A stretch of 8,747 bases of DNA from Novosphingobium sp. (GTDB lineage Bacteria; Pseudomonadota; Alphaproteobacteria; Sphingomonadales; Sphingomonadaceae). The notes under the pieces are model-generated. The model had not been told where the DNA came from, searched no databases, and saw only the letters and a list, made by a program, of their open reading frames with translations. Positions 1 through 5,664 of this stretch are shown in pieces. Every line of letters starts with the position of its first letter. Position 1 is the stretch's first letter. A program made the translations under genes and the position numbers. Location of the stretch: assembly GCA_030830245.1 (NCBI GenBank), contig JAURNJ010000057.1, forward strand, positions 1-8,747, in the 5' to 3' direction.

Positions 1-350
1 ACGAGGACGGCTTCCTTTACGTGATCGGGCGGCGGACCGACCTGATCCTGCGCGGCGGCGAGAACGTCTATCCGGCTGAGATCGAGGCGGTGCTGAGCGA
101 GTGCGCAGGCGTCGCCGCCTGTGTCGTCATCGGCTTGCCCCACGAAGACCTGGGCGAAAGCGTCCACGCCATCATAGAAGTGCAGGATCCCGCCCGTCCG
201 CCTTCGGAAGATGACCTGCGCGCGCACATTGCCGAGCGGCTGGACCGATACAAATGCCCGGCGAGCTACGAATTCGTCTTGGAGCCGCTGCGGGACGCGG
301 CAGGCAAGGTGCGCCGAAGCAAGCTCAGGGATGAAAGGATCGGCAACTAG
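1..350 (+). CDS. Acyl-CoA synthetase (AMP-binding, ANL superfamily), C-terminal part only
   Basis: This is the 3' end of a gene that begins before the window; the frame is already open at base 3 (EDGFLYVIGRRTDL...) and stops with TAG at 348-350. It carries the C-terminal lid domain of ANL adenylating enzymes. The hinge/A8 motif reads GRRTDLILRGGENVYPAEIE, and the A10-type motif near the end (AAGKVRRSKL) contains the lysine that in this family catalyses adenylation. Such enzymes activate a carboxylic acid with ATP to an acyl-adenylate and then form the CoA thioester in the cytoplasm. The substrate-binding domain lies outside the window, so the acid cannot be named; long-chain fatty acid, medium-chain and aromatic-acid ligases are all possible. 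The fragment has a normal ending with no sign of decay. It converges on the minus-strand gene ending at 429, with a 78-base gap. Confidence 0.9.
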   Translation, partial: EDGFLYVIGRRTDLILRGGENVYPAEIEAVLSECAGVAACVVIGLPHEDLGESVHAIIEVQDPARPPSEDDLRAHIAERLDRYKCPASYEFVLEPLRDAAGKVRRSKLRDERIGN

Positions 351-428
351 CGCGGACCGGTCGGCGAGCGTACGAGTTGCGAAAGGGCGCGAAGAACTGC
401 CACCATCGCAATCAAATAGCGCGACGCT

Positions 429-1070
429 TTACCCGATCCGCTTTGCAATCCAGATCAGGTGGTGCGCTCCCCTGTCGCCGGCACGCTCCCTGACCTTGAT
501 TTCCTCCACTTCGAAGCCGGCTTCAACAAGGCGTATCGCAAACTCCGCGTCCGGCCAGGCCGACCAGATCGCAAGGATGCCGCCCCGCTTCAGGGCCAAT
601 CTTGCCGCCTGCAGTCCGCGCGCCGTGTAGAGCATGTCATTGGCGAGGCGGGTGATGCCTTCGGGGCCGTTATCGACGTCGAGCAATATCGCGTCGTATC
701 CGGAACGCGCGGCATCGATCAACATCGCGACATCGCAGTCGACCAAATCGACCCTGGGATCGTCCAGGCAGGCGGCGGTCAGTTTCTGCATCGGTCCGCG
801 AGCCCATTCGATGACCTCGGGCACGAACTCCGCCAAGGTGACGCGGGCATCGGCGTTCAACGCCGCAAGGGCCGCTCGCAGGGTATAGCCCATGCCATAG
901 CCACCGATCATAACTTCGGGCGCAATCCGGGAGCCAATCCGCTCACAGGTTATCGTTGCCAGAGCCTCTTCAGACGAGGATGCCCTGGTGCTCATCAACT
1001 CGGTTTGATCGAGCAGGATGGCAAACTCGTTGCCCTGCTGGACTAGCCGCAATTGCACGCCATCGGGCAC
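429..1070 (-). CDS. Spermidine-synthase-like (class I SAM-fold) protein
   Basis: A 213-residue protein if translation starts at the GTG at 1070. It has a Rossmann-type SAM-binding core: a glycine-rich loop GGYGMGYTLR (residues 56-65), an acidic strand end LAEFVPEV (79-86, E81 expected to contact the cosubstrate ribose), and LLDVDNGPEG (129-138), the equivalent of the catalytic-Asp loop of spermidine synthases. It resembles proteins annotated as spermine/spermidine synthase family but is well short of true SpeE (about 280 residues) and lacks most of its N-terminal beta domain, so aminopropyl transfer is doubtful; a methyltransferase or other SAM-dependent role is equally possible. The start is uncertain. 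No clear Shine-Dalgarno precedes the GTG, and the frame stays open upstream with family-like residues (DGYDLIATAQ), yet has no ATG, GTG, TTG or CTG before the neighbouring gene's stop. It lies 71 bases downstream of the DUF6481 gene on the same strand and is probably co-transcribed with it. Confidence 0.8.
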   Translation of the reverse strand: MPDGVQLRLVQQGNEFAILLDQTELMSTRASSSEEALATITCERIGSRIAPEVMIGGYGMGYTLRAALAALNADARVTLAEFVPEVIEWARGPMQKLTAACLDDPRVDLVDCDVAMLIDAARSGYDAILLDVDNGPEGITRLANDMLYTARGLQAARLALKRGGILAIWSAWPDAEFAIRLVEAGFEVEEIKVRERAGDRGAHHLIWIAKRIG

Positions 1071-1141
1071 CTGGGCCGTGGCGATAAGGTCGTAGCCGTC
1101 TATCGAGATCGGGTCGGGTCGGTGGGGCTTCTCGGCCTGCT

Positions 1142-1459
1142 CTAACGCGATGACTTGCGTGCCTTGCGCGCGGCATAGCGCGCATCGCGCGCCGCCTTGC
1201 GTTCGGCCTCCGTTGGCTGGCTGGCAATTGCCGCCGCCTTTTCGGCTTCCGCGAGCCTTTCAGCTTCGGCCCGCTGGGCTGCGCGCTCCGCTGCGCGCTG
1301 GGCCTTGGCTTCCTCGCGCTCGCGAGCCTTTGCCGCGCGTTCGGCCAAAACTGCCGGATCGACCGGAGGTTTGGCCTTCAAGCGAGCAAGGGCGGTTTCG
1401 CGCGCCTTGCTCGCTGCTGCCACCCGGTCCTGAAAGCTCGGTTCCTTGTATCCTGCCAT
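1142..1459 (-). CDS. DUF6481 family protein, small charged coiled-coil protein
   Basis: A 105-residue protein starting MAGYKEPSFQDRVAAASK and ending with a basic tail (ARKARKSSR). From about residue 12 to 95 it is almost entirely Ala, Glu, Arg and Lys, with heptad-like spacing in the middle (REREEAKAQRAAERAAQRAE), so a long helix or coiled coil is expected. There is no signal peptide or membrane segment. I recognise the N-terminal signature and composition as the DUF6481 family of alphaproteobacteria; its function is unknown to me. A moderate Shine-Dalgarno (GGCAGG, 1475-1470 on the minus strand) lies 10 bases before the ATG and supports this start. Binding to RNA or DNA through the basic face is only a guess from composition. 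It is the first gene of a probable two-gene minus-strand unit with the spermidine-synthase-like gene. Confidence 0.8.
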   Translation of the reverse strand: MAGYKEPSFQDRVAAASKARETALARLKAKPPVDPAVLAERAAKAREREEAKAQRAAERAAQRAEAERLAEAEKAAAIASQPTEAERKAARDARYAARKARKSSR

Positions 1460-1596
1460 CTATTTTGTGCCTGCCATTCCGTTTCAGTCGTTCGCGCCTG
1501 CGCGGCAGGACACGAAGTGATGGATTGTCGTTGGCGAGGCGCCTAGCATGGACTTGCCGCGAAAGCGATTGGCAGTCATCGGGAGGCGTGGAATGC

Positions 1597-1647
1597 ATGA
1601 CGGACCGTCGTTTCGCGCATCGTGATTGCCGGTTTGAGGGAGTTTGA
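1597..1647 (+). CDS. Possible 16-codon leader ORF (uORF A)
   Basis: A very short reading frame, MTDRRFAHRDCRFEGV, lies in the gap before the flavoprotein gene. A near-consensus Shine-Dalgarno GGGAGG sits at 1581-1586, 10 bases before this ATG; the same site is also 6 bases before another ATG at 1593 in a different frame (10 codons, stop at 1623-1625). The TGA at 1645-1647 overlaps the next candidate ATG as TGATG. No homologue is recognised. Good ribosome-binding sequences occur by chance in G-rich DNA, so this is kept only as a low-confidence candidate leader peptide. Confidence 0.18.
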   Translation: MTDRRFAHRDCRFEGV

Positions 1648-1715
1648 TGAGCGCGGATAAACTTGAAGGGCATCGCCAGCCATGGCCAGTTGGCGCCTCT
1701 TCAAGGTTGCGCTGA
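1647..1715 (+). CDS. Possible 22-codon leader ORF (uORF B)
   Basis: ATG at 1647 is preceded by GAGGGAG (1636-1642) at short spacing and overlaps the stop of the preceding mini-ORF in a TGATG arrangement typical of translational coupling. The frame reads MSADKLEGHRQPWPVGASSR then LR and stops at 1713-1715, 15 bases before the GTG of the BaiN-family gene. It matches no family I know. If translated, it could couple ribosome flow into the flavoprotein gene, which has only a weak Shine-Dalgarno of its own. It may equally be chance sequence or the remnant of a decayed gene. Confidence 0.2.
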   Translation: MSADKLEGHRQPWPVGASSRLR

Positions 1716-1730
1716 AGCGGTTCATATCCT

Positions 1731-2909
1731 GTGAAACCCCAATCCTTCGATGCGATTGTCCTTGGCGCAGGAGCTGCCGGACTGATGTGTGCTGCCCAGG
1801 GCGGGCAGCGCGGCAAGCGCACGGTCGTGATCGAGAAAGCGGAAAGGCCCGGCAAGAAGATCCTGATTTCAGGCGGAGGGCGATGCAACTTCACGAACTT
1901 GCATACCTCGCCAGAAAACTATCTCTCTGAAAATCCCCATTTCGCCAAGTCGGCGCTGAGCCGCTTTACCCCGCAAGATTTCCTGGACTTGGTCGAGGCG
2001 CATGGAATTGCATGGCACGAAAAAACGCTCGGCCAGCTGTTCTGCGATGAATCGGCCCGGCAAATCGTGGACATGCTTATGAACGAAGTGACCCGGAGCA
2101 GCGGGCAGGTCGTCTGCGATCAGACAATCGAGGATGTCTCGCACAGCGACGGCCAATTTCGCGTGACAACACAGGGCGGCACCTACGAGGCTTGCGCGCT
2201 CGTCATCGCGACCGGCGGCCCTTCGATCCCGAAGATGGGCGCCACCGGCTACGCCTATGACCTGGCGAGGCGATTCGGCCTCAAGGTGGTTGAGCCCCGC
2301 CCCGCCCTCGTCCCACTGACGCTGGGCGGAGAGGACGTGCTGTTTCGCGACCTGTCCGGCGTGTCTGCCGACGTCATCGCACTCACCGGCAAGGCATCGT
2401 TTCGCGAAGCGGCGCTGTTCACCCATCGCGGGCTATCCGGGCCCGCCATCCTGCAAGTCTCGTCCTACTGGCGGCACGGACAGCCGATCCAAATCGACTT
2501 CCTGCCGGATGAGGAGCGCGACTGGCTCCTCGCCGCAAAAGCAACCGGCCCGCGCCAGACCCTGCGCGCCATGCTCAAGGAAAGGCTGCCCGACCGACTC
2601 GCCGTCACCCTCGCCGATCGCATCAACTTGCCCGACATGCTTGGCAATTGTTCCGACGCAAAACTTGGCGAGGCGCAGCAACGCCTTTCCAGCTGGCGCT
2701 TCCTGCCCAACGGAACCGAAGGCTTTGCAAAGGCGGAGGTCACGGCTGGCGGTGTCAGCACTGCCGAACTTTCTTCGAAAACAATGGAAGCCAAACGCGT
2801 TCCGGGTCTGTATGTGGTCGGCGAAGCGGTTGATGTGACCGGCTGGCTGGGAGGCTACAACTTCCAGTGGGCCTGGGCCAGCGGGTGGGCTGCCGCCCAA
2901 TCCATCTGA
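1731..2909 (+). CDS. BaiN/HI0933 family NAD(P)/FAD-dependent oxidoreductase (flavoprotein)
   Basis: A full-length 392-residue member of the HI0933/BaiN (YhiN-like) flavoproteins. The N-terminal FAD-binding Rossmann motif is GAGAAG (12-17) with ribose-binding E35, followed by the family signature SGGGRCNFTN (47-56). In the middle, ATGGPSIPKMGATGYAYDLA is the second dinucleotide-contact segment and FTHRGLSGPAIL a conserved family stretch. At the C terminus, GEAVDVTGWLGGYNFQWAWA (from G364) closes over the flavin, D368 probably contacting it. Length and all conserved blocks are intact. The physiological substrate is unknown for most members; BaiN itself has been linked to bile-acid dehydroxylation in gut clostridia, which should not be transferred here. 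Start: GTG at 1731 gives the expected MKPQSFDAIVLGAGAAG beginning, though its Shine-Dalgarno is weak. It precedes the helicase by 51 bases on the same strand, with a strong hairpin between them. Confidence 0.92.
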   Translation: MKPQSFDAIVLGAGAAGLMCAAQGGQRGKRTVVIEKAERPGKKILISGGGRCNFTNLHTSPENYLSENPHFAKSALSRFTPQDFLDLVEAHGIAWHEKTLGQLFCDESARQIVDMLMNEVTRSSGQVVCDQTIEDVSHSDGQFRVTTQGGTYEACALVIATGGPSIPKMGATGYAYDLARRFGLKVVEPRPALVPLTLGGEDVLFRDLSGVSADVIALTGKASFREAALFTHRGLSGPAILQVSSYWRHGQPIQIDFLPDEERDWLLAAKATGPRQTLRAMLKERLPDRLAVTLADRINLPDMLGNCSDAKLGEAQQRLSSWRFLPNGTEGFAKAEVTAGGVSTAELSSKTMEAKRVPGLYVVGEAVDVTGWLGGYNFQWAWASGWAAAQSI

Positions 2910-2916
2910 CTGCGGC

Positions 2917-2940
2917 TCGCCGCGCAATTTCGCGCGGCGA
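2917..2940 (+). terminator. Strong 9-bp hairpin between flavoprotein and helicase genes
   Basis: A perfect inverted repeat, TCGCCGCGC (2917-2925) and GCGCGGCGA (2932-2940), with a 6-base loop AATTTC, begins 7 bases after the flavoprotein stop and ends 20 bases before the helicase ATG. Stem strength and position fit a transcription terminator, but no T-run follows on either strand, so a classical intrinsic terminator is not shown. It could instead be a 5'-leader structure of the helicase mRNA, or a pause or stability element. The structure is seen directly; its role is inference. Confidence 0.5.
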
Positions 2941-2960
2941 TATCAAGCAATGCGAGATCG

Positions 2961-4748
2961 ATGACCTTTCCAGAACTCCCGCCGTTCCTCGGCGAAGCGC
3001 TTACCGAGCGCGGCTATTCCAGTCCCACTCCGGTCCAAGCCGCCGTGCTTGAACCACAGGCCCTGGGGCGCGACCTTGTCGTTTCGGCCCAGACCGGTTC
3101 GGGCAAGACAGTCGCCTTCGGCCTTGCCATGGCAGGCGATCTGCTTGGCGATGACGGTTCGATTCCGCGCAGCGACAGGCCCTTGGCACTCGTCATCGCT
3201 CCCACGCGCGAACTGGCGCTACAGGTCAGCCGCGAGCTGGCGTGGCTTTACGGCAAGGCTGGTGCGCGCATTGCCACCTGCGTGGGCGGCATGAACCCGT
3301 CGCTGGAGCGCAGGGCGCTTCAGGCCGGCGCAACCATTGTTGTCGGTACGCCCGGCCGCCTGCGCGATCACCTGGAACGAGGCGCGCTCGATCTCTCGTC
3401 GCTCGCCGCCGTGGTTCTCGACGAAGCCGACGAGATGCTCGACATGGGCTTTCGCGAGGATCTCGAGGAGATTCTCGACGCAACGCCGGAATCGCGCCGC
3501 ACCTTGCTGTTTTCGGCAACGATGCCGCGCCCGATCGAAGCGCTGGCCAAACGCTACCAGCGCGATGCCTTGCGCATCTCCACGGTCGGGGATGATCGCG
3601 GGCATGGCGATATCTCTTACCAGGCAGTCACGGTTTCGCCGTCCGAGATCGAGAACGCGGTGGTCAACCTGCTGCGCTTTCATGAAGCGGAAACGGCGAT
3701 CCTGTTCTGCGCCACGCGCGAAAGCGTCCGCCATCTGCACGCGACCTTGCAGGAGCGCGGCTTTGCCGTCGTGGCGCTGTCGGGCGAACATTCACAATCC
3801 GAACGCAACCACGCGCTTCAGGCGCTGCGCGACCGGCGCGTGCGGGTCTGCGTCGCGACTGACGTTGCCGCGCGCGGCATCGACCTGCCCACGCTCAGCC
3901 TCGTCGTGCATGTCGAGATCCCGCGCGACGCCGAAACCCTCCAGCACCGCTCTGGCCGGACCGGCCGCGCGGGCAAGAAGGGCACGGCAGTCCTGATCGT
4001 GCCCTATCCTCGCCGTCGCCGCGTTGAGGAAATGCTCAGGCGCGCGAAGATCAACGCGGAATGGATCGCAGCACCAGGCCGCGAGGCCATCCAGGCGCAG
4101 GATCGCGAGCGGCTGCTGGGTGCCCTGCTCCAGCCCGTCGAGCTGGACGAAACCGACCGGGAATTGGCCGAACGCCTGCTGGCCGAGCGATCGCCGCAGG
4201 ACATCGCGGCCATGCTCGTGCGTGCGCACCGTGCCCGTCTTCCCGAGCCCGAGGACCTGATCGAGAACACGCCCGAAGCGCGTCGGACCGCGCAGCAGGA
4301 GCGGCATCGCCCCGGATTCGAGGACGTGGTCTGGTTCCGCATGAACATCGGTCGCCGCCAGAACGCCGATCCGCGCTGGATCCTGCCCCTGCTATGCCGA
4401 CGCGGGCACATTACCCGTAATGAAATTGGCGCGATCCGCATCGGCCCGGCCGAAACCCATTTCCAGGTGCCGCGCGCCATTGCCGGGAAATTTGCCGCCG
4501 CACTCACGCGCACTGCGGGTACCGATGACGACGAGGAAGCCCTGCTGATCGAGCAATCGGATGAAGCTCCGCGCGAAGCAGCGAGGCAGAACCGCAAGGG
4601 GGCTCGCCCCGGCAACGACGCAGCGCCCAAATATCAGCCCAAGCCGCACCGCAAGGGCTTCGGCAAGGGCCCCGGCGCGCGCGACGGTTCCACACCGCGA
4701 GCGAAGGGAGGCAAGAAGCCCGGCCCGCATCGGCGCAAGGACAAATGA
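2961..4748 (+). CDS. DEAD-box ATP-dependent RNA helicase with DbpA-like RNA-binding domain
   Basis: A 595-residue helicase with every canonical motif in order: Q motif (F3 and Q26 in SPTPVQ), motif I AQTGSGKT (43-50, K49 binding ATP phosphate), Ia APTREL (80-85), Ib TPGR (130-133), II DEAD (154-157), III SAT (185-187), V TDVAARGID (300-308) and VI HRSGRTGR (329-336). After the two RecA-like domains comes a DbpA/CsdA-type RNA-binding fold (about 455-517, starting DVVWFRMNIGRRQNADP). The last 60 or so residues are Lys/Arg/Gly/Pro-rich and probably disordered. The enzyme unwinds short RNA duplexes with ATP; this architecture (CsdA/DeaD, DbpA) points to ribosome assembly or cold-adapted mRNA remodelling. 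Whether it binds 23S rRNA hairpin 92 like DbpA cannot be read from sequence. The ATG at 2961 places the Q motif at the usual N terminus; its Shine-Dalgarno is weak. Its stop overlaps the yaiI start by 4 bases, implying translational coupling. Confidence 0.96.
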   Translation: MTFPELPPFLGEALTERGYSSPTPVQAAVLEPQALGRDLVVSAQTGSGKTVAFGLAMAGDLLGDDGSIPRSDRPLALVIAPTRELALQVSRELAWLYGKAGARIATCVGGMNPSLERRALQAGATIVVGTPGRLRDHLERGALDLSSLAAVVLDEADEMLDMGFREDLEEILDATPESRRTLLFSATMPRPIEALAKRYQRDALRISTVGDDRGHGDISYQAVTVSPSEIENAVVNLLRFHEAETAILFCATRESVRHLHATLQERGFAVVALSGEHSQSERNHALQALRDRRVRVCVATDVAARGIDLPTLSLVVHVEIPRDAETLQHRSGRTGRAGKKGTAVLIVPYPRRRRVEEMLRRAKINAEWIAAPGREAIQAQDRERLLGALLQPVELDETDRELAERLLAERSPQDIAAMLVRAHRARLPEPEDLIENTPEARRTAQQERHRPGFEDVVWFRMNIGRRQNADPRWILPLLCRRGHITRNEIGAIRIGPAETHFQVPRAIAGKFAAALTRTAGTDDDEEALLIEQSDEAPREAARQNRKGARPGNDAAPKYQPKPHRKGFGKGPGARDGSTPRAKGGKKPGPHRRKDK

Positions 4749-5212
4749 CCGGCCCCGCCGCGCCGTTGCAGATACTCGTCGATGCCGACGCCTGCCCGGT
4801 CAAGGACGAGATCTACAAGGTGGCGCTGCGCCACAAGGTTCCGGTCACTATCGTGTGCAACAGCTGGTTTCGCATTCCCCGCGATCCCTTGATCGACCGG
4901 GTCGTCGTCAGCGACGGTTTTGACGCCGCCGACGACTGGATTGCCGAGGCGTCGCACGAACGCAGCATCGTCATCACATCGGACATATTGCTGGCTGATC
5001 GCTGTCTGAAATCGGGCGCGACAGTCATCGCGCCAACGGGAAAGCCGTTCACTCACAGCTCGATCGGAAGCGCGATAGCGGTCAGGGCAATCATGAACGA
5101 CCTGCGCGCGGGCGGAGACCAGATCGGCGGGCCGGCGCCATTCAGCAAGGCGGACCGATCAAGGTTCCTTCAGGTGCTCGACACCGAGCTAACGCGGATG
5201 GCGCGCAGTTGA
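4745..5212 (+). CDS. YaiI/YqxD family protein (UPF0178/DUF188), PIN-like fold
   Basis: A 155-residue protein matching the YaiI/YqxD (UPF0178) family in full. The N-terminal signature LVDADACPVKDE (11-22) is followed by VVSDGFDAADDWI (54-66), ITSDILLADRCL (77-88) and GKPFTHSSIG. The spaced acidic residues D13, D15, D63/D64, D80 and D85 resemble the metal-binding acidic set of PIN/NYN-type nucleases, so a metal-dependent nuclease acting on RNA is plausible, but no biochemical role is established that I know of. The ATG overlaps the helicase stop (ATGA) and has AAGGA at 4737-4741 just upstream inside the helicase gene, so it is very likely translated from the same message. That link to an RNA helicase fits an RNA-related role but does not prove it. 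Confidence 0.92.
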   Translation: MTGPAAPLQILVDADACPVKDEIYKVALRHKVPVTIVCNSWFRIPRDPLIDRVVVSDGFDAADDWIAEASHERSIVITSDILLADRCLKSGATVIAPTGKPFTHSSIGSAIAVRAIMNDLRAGGDQIGGPAPFSKADRSRFLQVLDTELTRMARS

Positions 5213-5220
5213 CTCGCGCC
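5200..5220 (+). terminator. Hairpin spanning the yaiI stop codon
   Basis: GGCGCG (5200-5205) pairs with CGCGCC (5215-5220) across a 9-base loop that contains the yaiI stop (TGA, 5210-5212). No T-run follows. It could mark the 3' end of the helicase-yaiI message, but a 6-bp GC stem is common in DNA of this composition, so confidence is low. Confidence 0.25.
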
Positions 5221-5313
5221 GAGGCCGATGGTCGACAAGAACGACGTTTCCATTCCAAAGACAGGGCATTCGCGATAGACGGCCCACTCTCATGAGGCAT
5301 CCCCGGCAGCACC

Positions 5314-5652
5314 ATGGCGCGTAAACACCCAAAGCATGGCCACCATGTCGATCTGGACAATGACGAGGAAGAAGCCCCGCCACCGGTGCCTTGCTGGCTT
5401 TGCGGCAGGCCCACCGGGCAGTCCATCGTGTGGCATCATCCGATACCCAAAAGCCGTGGCGGGCGCGATGTCATGCCCATGCACGCCATCTGCCAGCAGA
5501 TGCTGATCACGACATTCACCAATTCCGAACTGCAGCGCCACGGGATGGACGTGGAAGGCCTGCTGGCCAATCCAGACGTGCGCAAATTCGTCGACTGGGT
5601 GGCAAACAAGGATCCCGATTTCACGGCAACCATCGCCAAGAAGAAGCGCTGA
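5314..5652 (+). CDS. Small HNH-type endonuclease-like zinc protein
   Basis: A 112-residue protein with one HNH-like beta-beta-alpha metal module. CWLC (C27, C30) is followed by IVWHHPIPKSRGG (H41, H42) and MHAIC (H57, C60). The HH-x-P-x-x-x-GG core is the usual HNH pattern, and C27, C30, H57 and C60 would form the structural zinc site, with H57 standing where Cys is more common. The first 25 residues are His-rich and then acidic (DLDNDEEEAPPP) and probably disordered; the C terminus is basic (IAKKKR). There is no target-recognition, integrase or methylase partner nearby, so a stand-alone restriction or homing role is unlikely; similar short proteins are annotated only as hypothetical or HNH endonuclease. 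Its stop (TGA, 5650-5652) overlaps the Shine-Dalgarno of trhO 12 bases away, indicating one transcript. The ATG at 5314 has only a weak Shine-Dalgarno. Confidence 0.8.
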   Translation: MARKHPKHGHHVDLDNDEEEAPPPVPCWLCGRPTGQSIVWHHPIPKSRGGRDVMPMHAICQQMLITTFTNSELQRHGMDVEGLLANPDVRKFVDWVANKDPDFTATIAKKKR

Positions 5653-5654
5653 GG
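5651..5654 (+). promoter_or_regulatory. Ribosome-binding site of trhO overlapping the HNH stop codon
   Basis: GAGG at 5651-5654 lies 10 bases before the GTG at 5665 and shares two bases with the TGA of the preceding gene. It supports the GTG start of trhO and suggests that ribosomes finishing the HNH gene can reinitiate on trhO. Confidence 0.5.
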
Positions 5655-5664
5655 CAACGCACCA

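Noticed and set aside
420..431. Small stem AGCG/CGCT just after the minus-strand stop near 429, followed by a T-containing stretch
   Set aside because: The stem is only 4 bp and the T content is weak; not enough for a terminator between the two convergent genes.
459..1046. 195-codon plus-strand open frame
   Set aside because: It is antisense to the spermidine-synthase-like gene, whose SAM motifs are clear; the shadow protein has no recognisable domain.
1537..1544. Palindrome AGGCGCCT, and the nearby CCTGC/GCAGG repeat at 1497-1509, as possible operators
   Set aside because: Short GC palindromes are frequent in DNA of this composition and no repeat copy or recognisable promoter elements were seen around them.
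1150..1673. Long frames on both strands across the DUF6481 gene and the following gap (1150-1647 plus, 1260-1673 minus)
   Set aside because: The part over DUF6481 is explained by its biased Ala/Arg/Glu codons, which leave few stops in other frames; no family similarity was recognised.
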